From: Bradyrhizobium sp. BRP22
GTDB taxonomy: Bacteria; Pseudomonadota; Alphaproteobacteria; Rhizobiales; Xanthobacteraceae
DNA length: 64,000 bases
NCBI RefSeq assembly: GCF_020194175.1
Contig: NZ_JADYVX010000024.1
Location: 62,001 to 126,000, forward strand
Reading direction: 5' to 3'
The translations under genes and the position numbers were made by a program. Under the pieces are notes generated by a model that was not told where the DNA came from, made no database searches, and was given only the letters and a program-made list of their open reading frames with translations. Shown here piece after piece: positions 35,220-42,937 of the stretch; position 1 is the first letter of the stretch, and each line of letters begins with the position of its first letter.

Positions 35220-35507
35220 CTACATATGCCCGACTTCCTCGGGCACGTCGTAAAACGTGGGGTGCCTGTAAATCTTCGACTCCGCCGGCTCGAACATCAT
35301 GCCCTTCTCGGCCGGGTCGGAGGCGGTGATCGCGCTCGACGGCACCACCCAGATCGAGAGGCCCTCGCCGCGGCGGGTGTAGATGTCGCGCGCGGCCTGC
35401 AGCGCCAGCGTCGCATCGGCGGCGTGCAGCGAGCCGACATGCTTGTGCGCAAGCCCGTTGCGGCTGCGGATGAAGACTTCCCAGAGCGGACTGTTCGGCG
35501 TGGTCAT
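35220..35507 (-). CDS. paaB: 1,2-phenylacetyl-CoA epoxidase subunit PaaB
   Basis: A 95-residue protein of the PaaB family, opening WEVFIRSRNGLAHKHVGSLHA and ending near HPTFYDVPEEVGHM. PaaB bridges PaaAC dimers in the complex. ATG 35507 follows the paaA stop by 10 bp and has GGAGG upstream. Full length for the family. Confidence 0.95.
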   Translation of the reverse strand: MTTPNSPLWEVFIRSRNGLAHKHVGSLHAADATLALQAARDIYTRRGEGLSIWVVPSSAITASDPAEKGMMFEPAESKIYRHPTFYDVPEEVGHM

Positions 35508-35517
35508 CTCCGCCTCC

Positions 35518-36510
35518 CTATTCGGCTGCCTGCGCGAACTGCCGGCGCTTGCGCTTTGCGGCGTAAGCGGCCGCCGCCTCGCGCACCCAGGCGCCCTCGT
35601 CATGAGCCTTGCGGCGCGCGGCGAGACGATCGCGGTTGCAGGGACCGTTGCCTGACAGCACCTGCTTGAATTCGTCCCAGTCGATCGGGCCCGGCAGCCA
35701 GTGCCCGGCTTCGTCCTGCTTCATCTCGGGATCGGGGATGGTGAGGCCGAGAAATTGCGCCTGCGGCACCGTCGCATCGATGAATTTCTGGCGCAGCTCG
35801 TCGTTGGAGAAGCGCTTGATCTTCCATTTCGTCGAGGTATCGCTGTGCTGGCTCGCCTTGTCGGGGGGGCCGAACATCATCAACACCGGCCACCACCATC
35901 GGTTCAGCGCGTCCTGCGCCATCGCCTTCTGCTCGTCGGTGCCGCGGCACAGCGTCAGCATGATCTCAAAGCCCTGACGCTGATGGAACGACTCTTCCTT
36001 GCAGACGCGGATCATCGCCCGCGCGTAAGGGCCGTAGGAGCAGCGGCACAGCGGAATCTGGTTCATGATCGCCGCGCCATCGACCAGCCAGCCGATGGTG
36101 CCGATGTCGGCCCAGGTCAGGGTCGGATAGTTGAAGATCGAGGAATACTTCGCCTTGCCCGCCAGCATCGCGTCGACGAGTTCCTCGCGCGAGGTGCCGA
36201 GCGTCTCGGCAGCGGCATAGAGGTAGAGCCCGTGGCCGCATTCGTCCTGCACTTTTGCCAATAGTGCGGCCTTGCGGCGCAGCGTCGGCGCGCGCGTGAT
36301 CCAGTTGCCCTCGGGCAGCATGCCGACGATTTCGGAGTGGGCGTGCTGGGAAATCTGCCGCGTCAGCGTCTTGCGGTAGGCCGCGGGCATCGAGTCGTTC
36401 GGCTCGATGCGCTCGTCGGCATCGATGCGCGCCTGGAATGCGGCTGCGCGCGCGGCGTCCTCGACATTGCGGTCATCTGCGTCAGACGTATTCAGCGCCT
36501 GCGTGTACAT
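35518..36510 (-). CDS. paaA: 1,2-phenylacetyl-CoA epoxidase catalytic subunit
   Basis: A 330-residue di-iron monooxygenase subunit. Carboxylate/His iron-ligand segments are seen in KVQDECGHGLYLYAAAE and RVCKEESFHQRQGFE. PaaA forms the ring epoxide of phenylacetyl-CoA. ATG 36510 has GGGAGG 6-7 nt upstream. It is the first structural gene, just downstream of paaX and the palindromic control region. paaG, paaZ, paaF/H/J are not in the window, so lower-pathway genes must lie elsewhere. Confidence 0.96.
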   Translation of the reverse strand: MYTQALNTSDADDRNVEDAARAAAFQARIDADERIEPNDSMPAAYRKTLTRQISQHAHSEIVGMLPEGNWITRAPTLRRKAALLAKVQDECGHGLYLYAAAETLGTSREELVDAMLAGKAKYSSIFNYPTLTWADIGTIGWLVDGAAIMNQIPLCRCSYGPYARAMIRVCKEESFHQRQGFEIMLTLCRGTDEQKAMAQDALNRWWWPVLMMFGPPDKASQHSDTSTKWKIKRFSNDELRQKFIDATVPQAQFLGLTIPDPEMKQDEAGHWLPGPIDWDEFKQVLSGNGPCNRDRLAARRKAHDEGAWVREAAAAYAAKRKRRQFAQAAE

Positions 36511-36535
36511 GGCCGACCTCCCGAATTTTATTGTC

Positions 36536-36573
36536 TTTGATATATATCAAAATTCGAATTCTTGCAAGTATTC
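36536..36573 (-). promoter_or_regulatory. paaA promoter with two palindromic operators
   Basis: In the 74-bp AT-rich gap between paaX and paaA, TTTGATATATATCAAA (36536-36551) is a perfect 16-bp palindrome and GAATTCTTGCAAGTATTC (36556-36573) an 18-bp near-palindrome (16 of 18). On the minus strand TTGCAA (36562-36567) and TATATC (36539-36544) form a -35/-10 pair with a 17-nt spacer, so the palindromes overlap both promoter boxes. This fits repression by PaaX, relieved by phenylacetyl-CoA (family knowledge; binding here inferred). Confidence 0.65.
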
Positions 36574-36584
36574 TTGTAACATAT

Positions 36585-37466
36585 TTATGTACCCTCAAAC
36601 CGCCGGCAAAGTTCCACGCCGGGCTTCGGCAGCGGGCCGTCCTCGTTGGTCGCATGCGCGTCAAGCCATTGTTCGGACAAGGCAAGCACGCCGCGATAGA
36701 TTTCGCCGCAGAGTTTTCGCGCTGCACTCCCCGGCCAATCCTTCGGTAACAAGGCCGTCGGCAGCAGCGGATCGCGCAGCACGACGCGGCGATAATAGTG
36801 GATCAGGAGGATACGGGCGGTGAAGGCGTCGGCATCGGTGAGTTCCTCGCCGCGCGCAAGCCAGTTGCGCAGCGGCTCGAACGTCCGGATGAACTTCTGA
36901 TAGGCATCCGCGGTGCGATCGAGCGGCCAGCTTTCGCTCAGCAGTCGCCGTCCGTTTTCATCTTCGGCCGCGACTTCCAGACGGATGGCGCCCGAGGCCT
37001 CATCGGGGATCGGCACGCCCGACGGTGCGACCCACACACCCGGCAATGGAGTGCCGAAGCCGGCATTCTTCAGCGCCTCGCGCGCAGCGTCGCGATCCTC
37101 GCCGTTGCCGATCAGCAGCAATTCGAAACGGCCGGTCCAGTCCGACGGCGGCGGGTCGTAGATGTGCCTGGTCGCGGTGTCGAAGGTCTGCCGCCCCCGC
37201 TCATTCAACCGATAAAAGCTGTTGCGGCCGACCTTGCTGCGCTCGAGCCAGCCGTCGGTGGCGAGCCGCGACATCGCGGTGCGAACCACGCCGCCATCGA
37301 TGTCGAGAAAGGCGAAGAAATCCAGCAGCGTGCCGAGCCACACCGAGCCGCCGCGCGGCACGATGGCGTCGCCGAACACGGTGATGACGATGGACCCGGT
37401 GCGCGACGGTTCGCGCTTCAACTGGTCGATGATGCGGTCAAGCGGCTGCGGCATGCGTGCAGGCAT
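36585..37466 (-). CDS. paaX: Phenylacetate operon repressor, PaaX family
   Basis: A 293-residue regulator. The N-terminal GntR-like winged helix contains GSIVITVFGDAIVPRGGSVW and the recognition part GVVRTAMSRLATDGWLER; the PaaX core and C-terminal domains follow (LLIHYYRRVVLRDP is typical). PaaX represses paa genes and responds to phenylacetyl-CoA. It is codirectional and directly upstream of paaA. ATG 37466 is given; ATG 37454 is possible. Residues and length are full for the family. Confidence 0.94.
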   Translation of the reverse strand: MPARMPQPLDRIIDQLKREPSRTGSIVITVFGDAIVPRGGSVWLGTLLDFFAFLDIDGGVVRTAMSRLATDGWLERSKVGRNSFYRLNERGRQTFDTATRHIYDPPPSDWTGRFELLLIGNGEDRDAAREALKNAGFGTPLPGVWVAPSGVPIPDEASGAIRLEVAAEDENGRRLLSESWPLDRTADAYQKFIRTFEPLRNWLARGEELTDADAFTARILLIHYYRRVVLRDPLLPTALLPKDWPGSAARKLCGEIYRGVLALSEQWLDAHATNEDGPLPKPGVELCRRFEGT

Positions 37467-37518
37467 ACCGCGTTTCGTGCGAGCGGGACAACGTGGCTTG
37501 TGGTGGGTAACTGAGCTG

Positions 37519-37631
37519 CATCCTTCGAGACGCCGCTTCGCGGCTCCTCAGGGATGAGGTCTGGCATGGGCGCAAGCTGCTGGCAGTCCCTCATGGTGAG
37601 GAGCGCGAAGCGCGTCTCGAACCATGAGGCC
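37519..37631. repeat. Family A palindromic repeat, copy 7
   Basis: CATCCTTCGAGACGCCGCTTCGCGGCTCCTCAGG-type left arm and CATGGTGAGGAGCGCG...CGAACCATGAGG right arm (arms quoted in part). Located between the downstream end of the hydrolase gene at 37641 and the paaX start, so the paa cluster is bounded on both sides by family A copies. Confidence 0.85.
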
Positions 37632-37640
37632 CCAATGCCG

Positions 37641-38411
37641 CTACCGGTTCGGATCCGGATAAACCACGCCGCGCCAGCCGCTCCGATCGAACGGCGCCCA
37701 TTCCCCTTCGCGCTGCGCCAGCCGATCGGCCACCGCATAGACGACGGCGGGATGGTGGCCCATGCCGCAATGGCTGCTCTCAACCTCGATGCTTTCCGAC
37801 ATCGCGGACGCCTGTTCGCGGCAGCCCTGCCAGGCGCAGATGCCGTCGGTGCGGCTGAAGATCGCCGTGGTCGGCACAGGCGGCGCGCTCGCCAGCGATC
37901 CGCCGAAGCGCGGATCCTCCTCCTCGGCGCGGCGGCCGCTCGCGATCTCATAGACGCGCCAGGCATTGGTCGATTTCGGCCCGGCCGCGAACGGGCTGCC
38001 GAGCGTGATCACCTGCCGCACGCGCTCGGGCATCATCTTGGCGAGCTGGCGCGCATAGAGTCCGCCGAGACTCCAGCCAATGAGCGAGACCTTGCGGCCA
38101 TGGGCGTCGTTCATCTCCTGCAGCAGATCGACCATCCCCTGCTGCACGCCCGTGCGCAGGCCGAGATTGCGGCCCTGACGCCAGCCGCTCACCGCATAGC
38201 CCCTGCCCTTCAGGAACGCGCGCAGCGGCCGCGTCGAGATATCCGATGCGACAAGGCCGGGCAGCACCAGCACCGGATGCCCATCGCCGCGCGGCGCAAG
38301 ACTCAACAGCGGCAGGGCGCCGAGGAAGGCGCCGAGTTCGTGGATCGCGCGCCCCTCCAAGAGCATCAGCGTCCTGGACGGCGGGCGAAGCGTCTCTGCG
38401 GCAAGGGACAT
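37641..38411 (-). CDS. Alpha/beta hydrolase (lipase/esterase-like), paralogue 1
   Basis: A 256-residue alpha/beta hydrolase. The segment RGDGHPVLVLPGL, the elbow GWSLGGLYARQLA, TLGSPF and a late Cys-rich loop (DGICAWQGC) are seen; a His in SSHCGMG may complete the triad. It is clearly paralogous to the hydrolase at 49987-50787 (same GDGHPVL, GRN.G, GWSLGG.YAR, TLGSPFA, SRADGI/SRTDGI and AVADRLAQ.EGE pattern). GGAG lies 5 nt before ATG 38411. Lipid ester substrate is likely from context but unproven. Confidence 0.85.
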   Translation of the reverse strand: MSLAAETLRPPSRTLMLLEGRAIHELGAFLGALPLLSLAPRGDGHPVLVLPGLVASDISTRPLRAFLKGRGYAVSGWRQGRNLGLRTGVQQGMVDLLQEMNDAHGRKVSLIGWSLGGLYARQLAKMMPERVRQVITLGSPFAAGPKSTNAWRVYEIASGRRAEEEDPRFGGSLASAPPVPTTAIFSRTDGICAWQGCREQASAMSESIEVESSHCGMGHHPAVVYAVADRLAQREGEWAPFDRSGWRGVVYPDPNR

Positions 38412-38549
38412 CGTAACTCCTCCCACCGGCCTTCGCGTTGCGGCAGCCGGGCAATGGTTCAATCAACAACTATACCTAGGGAAACGGTGTTCTTGTTTCA
38501 AGCGAACTGGATCACATCGGCCACAACAAAACCCCTCGTGCCCGACCGG

Positions 38550-39836
38550 TCACACCAGCCGCAGCAGGTATTCGATGGTGTACAGGATCAATCCTGCAAG
38601 GCCGCCGATCAGCGAGCCGTTGAAGCGGATATATTGCAGGTCCCTGCCGACATTGATTTCGAGCAGCGAAATCAGTTGCTGCATGTCCCAGGCCTTCATC
38701 TGATCGGAGATGAAGGTCGAGACCCCGCTCTTCTGATCGGCGACTACCGTGCGCAGGATCGCGACCAGTCCTTCATTGATCTCGGCGCGCAACTCGGCAT
38801 CGCCAGCCAGCGCCTCGCCGGCTTCGGCGAACATCCTGGCCAGATGCTGCTGCAGCACCTGCGTCTCTCCCGAGGCGCTGCGCTCGATGAAATCCTTCAC
38901 GTTCGACCAGATGTTGTGCGCGAGGCTTCCGAGCTCCGGCCGCGCCAGCAGATCGCGCTTCAATCCGTTGATGCGATCGGCAAAGGCGCGATCGCTGCCG
39001 AGCCGCTCGACGAACGACAGCAGCATGCGGTCGAACTCGCCGCGGAACGGATGCTTCGGATCGTCACGCACCTCCTCGAAGAATTTCGTCGCGGACGCGA
39101 TGATCCGGTTCACGACAAACTTGTCGGCGCGATAGAGCCGCAGCAGTGTCGGCATTTCCGCACGGACCTTGTCGCGGATGACAGCCATGGTCTCCTTCGT
39201 CGTCAGCGTCTGGTGCAGGACGCGCAGGATATCGTCGAGCAGGCCCTCGTGCTTGCCTTCCTGCACGAAGCCGCGCAACGTGCCGGCGGCAAGCGGCGCC
39301 AGATCGATCGCCAGCAATTGCGCGGTGACGCGGCGGCTGACGAATTTCATCAGCCCCGAATTCTCCGTCGCCGCGAACGCCTCCGGCAACAGACGCAGCA
39401 CGAAACGCGCAAGATCGGTCGAGCGTTTGCGGTCGCGCAGCCAGTCGGCGATGAAGGCGCCGAAATCGATCTCGCGCAGCTTGGCTTCCACCGGCCCGGC
39501 TTCCAAAAAGTTCTTCTCGATGAATTCGCCGAGCTTCTCGGCGATGCGCTCCTGATTGCTCTGGATGATCGCAGTGTGCGGGATCGGCAACCCCAGCGGC
39601 CGCTTGAACAAAGCGACGACGGCATACCAGTCGGCGAGTCCGCCAATGGTCGCCGCTTCCGCAAAGGCTGCGATGAAGCCGAACACGGGATGCGCCGGCA
39701 ACAGCGCTTTCGCGGCAAGGAACAGCACGAATGTCGCAGCCAACACCCCGGTCGCCAGCCACTTCACACGCCGCAACTCCGCCGCGCGGATCGCATCGGC
39801 CGGAGTGACGATGGTGAAGGTGGCGGGAAGGGTCAT
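38550..39836 (-). CDS. DUF445 membrane-associated protein
   Basis: A 428-residue DUF445 family protein. Two hydrophobic segments lie near residues 30-75 (LATGVLAATFVLFLAAKAL; PVFGFIAAFAEAATIGGLADWYAV), the latter carrying the family's GGLADWYAVVALF motif. A long helical middle (FIEKNF, RAEMPTLLRLYR, DPKHPFRGEFD) is followed by a C-terminal TM (GSLIGGLAGLILYTIEYLL). Likely sits at the inner membrane with a helical cytoplasmic or periplasmic region. Molecular role unknown. Confidence 0.87.
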   Translation of the reverse strand: MTLPATFTIVTPADAIRAAELRRVKWLATGVLAATFVLFLAAKALLPAHPVFGFIAAFAEAATIGGLADWYAVVALFKRPLGLPIPHTAIIQSNQERIAEKLGEFIEKNFLEAGPVEAKLREIDFGAFIADWLRDRKRSTDLARFVLRLLPEAFAATENSGLMKFVSRRVTAQLLAIDLAPLAAGTLRGFVQEGKHEGLLDDILRVLHQTLTTKETMAVIRDKVRAEMPTLLRLYRADKFVVNRIIASATKFFEEVRDDPKHPFRGEFDRMLLSFVERLGSDRAFADRINGLKRDLLARPELGSLAHNIWSNVKDFIERSASGETQVLQQHLARMFAEAGEALAGDAELRAEINEGLVAILRTVVADQKSGVSTFISDQMKAWDMQQLISLLEINVGRDLQYIRFNGSLIGGLAGLILYTIEYLLRLV

Positions 39837-39858
39837 GACAGTCTTCGATGAACGATGA

Positions 39859-39964
39859 CCCTCATCCTGAGGAGCGGCGTCTTCGCCGCGTCTTGAAGGA
39901 TGTAGGCCCCGGCCGTGGCCTCATGGTTCGAGACGGCGCTAACGCGCCTCCTCACCATGAGGGG
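39859..39964. repeat. Family A palindromic repeat, copy 8
   Basis: CCTCATCCTGAGGAGCGGCG left arm and CGCCTCCTCACCATGAGGGG right arm with inner TCTTGAAGGAT / TGGTTCGAGAC. Lies between the start of the DUF445 gene and the phasin terminator. Confidence 0.88.
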
Positions 39965-39983
39965 ATGTATGGGAGCACACCGC

Positions 39984-40015
39984 AAAAAAGAAGGCCCGCA
40001 ACCGGCGGGCCCTTC
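39984..40015 (-). terminator. Intrinsic terminator of the phasin gene
   Basis: On the minus strand a GC-rich stem (GAAGGGCCCGC / GCGGGCCTTC with one bulge) is followed by TTTTTT. It lies 31 nt beyond the phasin stop codon. Confidence 0.85.
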
Positions 40016-40045
40016 GGAAAACCAGAGTTGGCAGGCCTGACGCGA

Positions 40046-40522
40046 TCAGGCGGTCTTGCCATAGACCTTGGCAAAATTGTCCTGCGCGGACCTCGCACCT
40101 TCGGTGACGAGCTTGCCGAGATATTCGGTGCTGGCCTTGGCCCGCGAGACGAACGCTTCGCCGCGCGCACGCACCAGGTCCGACTGGATCTGCACCGCTT
40201 CGTTCAGCGACTTGGCGGAAGCCAGCTTGTCGATACCGTTGAAGAACGCTTCCGCGTCCTGATAGAACGCCTCCTGGATATTGCGGCTGATCTTGGCGGC
40301 CTCGGAAACCGAACCGGCAACGGCGGATTCGATCACGGCGGTCACCTTCTCCGAGCCGGCGTGCAGGTCGGCGGCACGAACCTTGGCGGTCTCGGCCTGC
40401 TTCTTCACGAACTCACGGGCGGCTTCCGGCACTTCCAGGTTCTGCAGCTTGTTAAAAGCTTCGGTCACAGGCGCGAAGGCCTGCTTGACGCTATCAAACA
40501 CAGAATTGGTCTCGGTGGTCAT
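40046..40522 (-). CDS. Phasin (PHA granule-associated protein)
   Basis: A 158-residue, almost wholly helical protein of the Phasin_2 family, with amphipathic heptads (FDSVKQAFAPVTEAFNKLQ, AREFVKKQAETAKVRAADL, RAKASTEYLGKLVTEG). Phasins coat polyhydroxyalkanoate granules. ATG 40522 is preferred because GGAGAG lies 7 nt upstream. The gene is monocistronic, with its own terminator and an upstream region containing two candidate PhaR sites. The PHA synthase genes nearby support the role. Confidence 0.9.
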   Translation of the reverse strand: MTTETNSVFDSVKQAFAPVTEAFNKLQNLEVPEAAREFVKKQAETAKVRAADLHAGSEKVTAVIESAVAGSVSEAAKISRNIQEAFYQDAEAFFNGIDKLASAKSLNEAVQIQSDLVRARGEAFVSRAKASTEYLGKLVTEGARSAQDNFAKVYGKTA

Positions 40523-40609
40523 AACGGGTCTCTCCATCCTCGGTTAGAGCTATGGGCTCACCCCGTCCAAATTTGGCCCGGGGCATCGTCCTTATGCCAT
40601 GGTTAATGG

Positions 40610-40637
40610 TGCATCGCAACATCAATGGTGCGATGCA
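40610..40637. promoter_or_regulatory. Inverted pair of candidate PhaR sites upstream of phasin
   Basis: GCATCGCA (40611-40618) and TGCGATGC (40629-40636) form a perfect inverted repeat with a 10-nt spacer. On the minus strand 40626-40637 reads TGCATCGCACCA, a full match to the PhaR consensus TGCRNYGCASMA that I recall for Bradyrhizobium; the plus-strand copy at 40610-40621 matches 11 of 12. It lies 88-115 nt upstream of the phasin start. Binding is inferred. Confidence 0.6.
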
Positions 40638-40702
40638 ATATCACAAATCCGTGAAAAGCAACAGTATTGGGCGATTTGCCCGCGCCGCGGGCGGCAGGCT
40701 GG

Positions 40703-41302
40703 TCAAACCTGTTGCCGAACAGCCCCCGGCAAACCGTAGGCCTCCATCTGTGCCCGGACTTGCGCCACATTGTGCCCGAGCACCACGATATCGTGGGTCG
40801 CACCGGCGGCATCCCGGACATGGTCGCGCAGCAGCGCCTCGGCCCTGAAGCCGAGGCTTTCGAACAGGGCAATCGCGCCCCGCTGGTCGACCGTCATCTG
40901 CACCGAGAGCTTCTCGAGGCCAGCGCCAAGCGCCAGCGCAAACGTCTCCTGCGACAGCGCCCGCCCCACACCTTTCCCGCGGACGTCCAGAGAGACCACC
41001 ATCCGGATCTCGCCGAGATGGGGCGACCAGGAGTGGCGGTCGCGCACCAGCGTGCCGCAGCCGACCACCACGCCATCCCTCAGCGCCAGCAGGCTCACGA
41101 TGTCGCCGCGCTCGATCTCGTTCAGCCAAGCCGAAAGCACCTTCGGCTCGCTGATGTTGCGCGGCAGGAACAGCAGATCATGCGTCGGCAGCTTTTGCGC
41201 AAAGGCCAGCACCGCGGCCTCGTCGGCCCGCGACATCAGGCGGAATTCGATCTCGCCGGCGTCGGTCTTGACGCGCCGCGGATAGGAACGTGTCTCACTC
41301 AT
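40703..41302 (-). CDS. GNAT-family N-acetyltransferase
   Basis: A 199-residue GNAT protein. The acetyl-CoA loop is VVSLDVRGKGVGRALSQE (R/Q-x-x-G-x-G/A type) and ALFESLGFRAEALLRDHV is the usual C-terminal beta-bulge region. Its start overlaps the phaC stop (ATGA), making it third in the phaE-like/phaC/GNAT operon. Substrate unknown; the coupling suggests a role linked to PHA synthase but this is inference. Confidence 0.87.
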   Translation of the reverse strand: MSETRSYPRRVKTDAGEIEFRLMSRADEAAVLAFAQKLPTHDLLFLPRNISEPKVLSAWLNEIERGDIVSLLALRDGVVVGCGTLVRDRHSWSPHLGEIRMVVSLDVRGKGVGRALSQETFALALGAGLEKLSVQMTVDQRGAIALFESLGFRAEALLRDHVRDAAGATHDIVVLGHNVAQVRAQMEAYGLPGAVRQQV

Positions 41303-42381
41303 GTCGATCGCTTCCCCAGCCAGGAATCCAGTTTCGGCCACAGCCGTTTGATGGCATTGGCGCCGGCGACGAGGCTGACATGGCCGCCTTTGAGGATCAC
41401 TTCCTCCTTGTCGGTCGAACCGACCTTCGTGATCAGGTGTCGCGCCGCCTCATAGGGCACGATATGGTCGTGCTCGGCGACCGCGTGCAGGATCGGCACC
41501 TTGATGTTTTCCAGCTTCGCCGCGCGTCCGCCGACCGACATGGCGTCGTTATAGAGCTTGTTGTCCCACATCAGGTCCTTGGTGATGGTTCGGAAATAGT
41601 CGCCGGCGAGCGGCAGCGTGTCTGTCGCCCAGCGATCGAACATCCGGTACGACTTCACGAACTCATCGTTCCAGATGTTGTCCCAGAGTTGCACCTGGCT
41701 TGCCGCGCGCGAAGCCGGCCGCAGCATCTCGAACGAGGACAGGATCAGTTCGGGCGGCATGTTGCCGACGCTGTCGATCAGGCGGTCGACGTCGAAATAG
41801 CGGCGGTCGGAGAAATTCGAAAACAGCTTCATCTCGCGGAAGTCGATCGGCGTGGTGAAGCAGATCAAATTCTTCATCGGCCCGTCGCGGAAGATCGAGC
41901 CATAGAGCAGCGACAGCACGCCGCCGAAGCAATAGCCGATGACGGAGACATCCATCTCGCCGGAATCCTGCTGCACCCGACGCACACAGTCGGGAATAAA
42001 GTCGAGAACATAGTCCTCCATCCCAAGGTGCTTCTCTTCCGGCTTCGGCGCGGCCCAGTCGAGCATGTAGACGTCGTAGCCGCGCTTGAGCAGGAATTCG
42101 ATGAAGCTCTGTCCCGGCACCAGATCGAGAATGTAACCGCGGTTGGTGGTCGCCATCACGATCAGCACGGGCACGCGATAGATTTCATCCGCGACGGGTC
42201 GATAGTGATAGAGGTTCATGGTGCCGCGGACATGCAGGATGTCCTTTGGCGTCGAACCGAGCGACGGGCCGGAGGTCGACAGATATTCGACGCCCTTGAT
42301 GCTGCGCTGAATCGCGCGTTGCACCTCGGACTGAACGCGCTCCGCGATCGACGCGGCATCGATCCCCAAAGGCGCGTTCAT
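41299..42381 (-). CDS. phaC: Class III-type polyhydroxyalkanoate synthase
   Basis: A 360-residue PHA synthase subunit. The lipase-like box is GYCFGG with nucleophile Cys151; Asp305 (AEHDHIVP) and His334 (GGHVSL) complete the triad. Length and positions match class III PhaC of Allochromatium (Cys149, Asp302, His331), rather than the ~600-residue class I enzyme typical of rhizobia. It polymerises 3-hydroxyacyl-CoA with a PhaE subunit. It overlaps a short PhaE-like gene upstream and a GNAT gene downstream, both by ATGA. Confidence 0.9.
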   Translation of the reverse strand: MNAPLGIDAASIAERVQSEVQRAIQRSIKGVEYLSTSGPSLGSTPKDILHVRGTMNLYHYRPVADEIYRVPVLIVMATTNRGYILDLVPGQSFIEFLLKRGYDVYMLDWAAPKPEEKHLGMEDYVLDFIPDCVRRVQQDSGEMDVSVIGYCFGGVLSLLYGSIFRDGPMKNLICFTTPIDFREMKLFSNFSDRRYFDVDRLIDSVGNMPPELILSSFEMLRPASRAASQVQLWDNIWNDEFVKSYRMFDRWATDTLPLAGDYFRTITKDLMWDNKLYNDAMSVGGRAAKLENIKVPILHAVAEHDHIVPYEAARHLITKVGSTDKEEVILKGGHVSLVAGANAIKRLWPKLDSWLGKRST

Positions 42382-42761
42382 TTCTGCTCTTTCTCCCCGG
42401 GCGGGCGCTTGGTGCGCGGCGGCCGCGGCTTGGCGGCTGCCGGGCTCTCCGCATTACTCGCGCTGCGGTTCATCTGGTTGAGCAGCGCCCTGATCTCGTT
42501 GAGCTGGCTTTCGATCGATTGCAGGCGCTCGGCCATGCCGACGAGTTGTGACCGGCTCGGCAGGTTCATGCTCACGAGATATCTCTCCATGAGCTCGCCG
42601 AGCTGCTTCTGCGCACCGGCCGCGAAGCCGCCGGCCTGGTTCATCAGCCTGCTGAATTCCGGCGTACCCATCGCCTGGTTGGCGAAGGAATTGAATCCCT
42701 TCTCCATCTCGCCGATCATCGTCTGCCAGATGACGGCGGGGTCGTTGCCCTTGTCGGCCAT
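42378..42761 (-). CDS. Short PhaE-like PHA synthase subunit
   Basis: A 127-residue helical protein. The segment LVSMNLPSRSQLVGMAERLQ followed by a coiled-coil (SQLNEIRALLNQM) matches the conserved C-terminal part of PhaE, and the tail is Pro/Lys/Arg-rich (KPRPPRTKRPPGEKEQK). Classical PhaE is about 350 residues, so this is a minimal form lacking most of the N-terminal region. GGGAGAG lies before ATG 42761. Translational coupling to phaC makes a synthase-subunit role likely. Confidence 0.8.
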   Translation of the reverse strand: MADKGNDPAVIWQTMIGEMEKGFNSFANQAMGTPEFSRLMNQAGGFAAGAQKQLGELMERYLVSMNLPSRSQLVGMAERLQSIESQLNEIRALLNQMNRSASNAESPAAAKPRPPRTKRPPGEKEQK

Positions 42762-42937
42762 TGGCGCTCTCCCACGTGGTTACGAGCGCTTGCCACGCTT
42801 CGCTTGTTTGCCGTCCATACCACACCGTTGCAGGCAGCCGGTCAACCCAAGTTGACGCTGAACGCCGCATCAGAAAGCTTCTGCGCTGCGGCAAACCGTG
42901 GCATAGAGGGCTCGAAGAACCCAGCCGAGGAGGCCCC

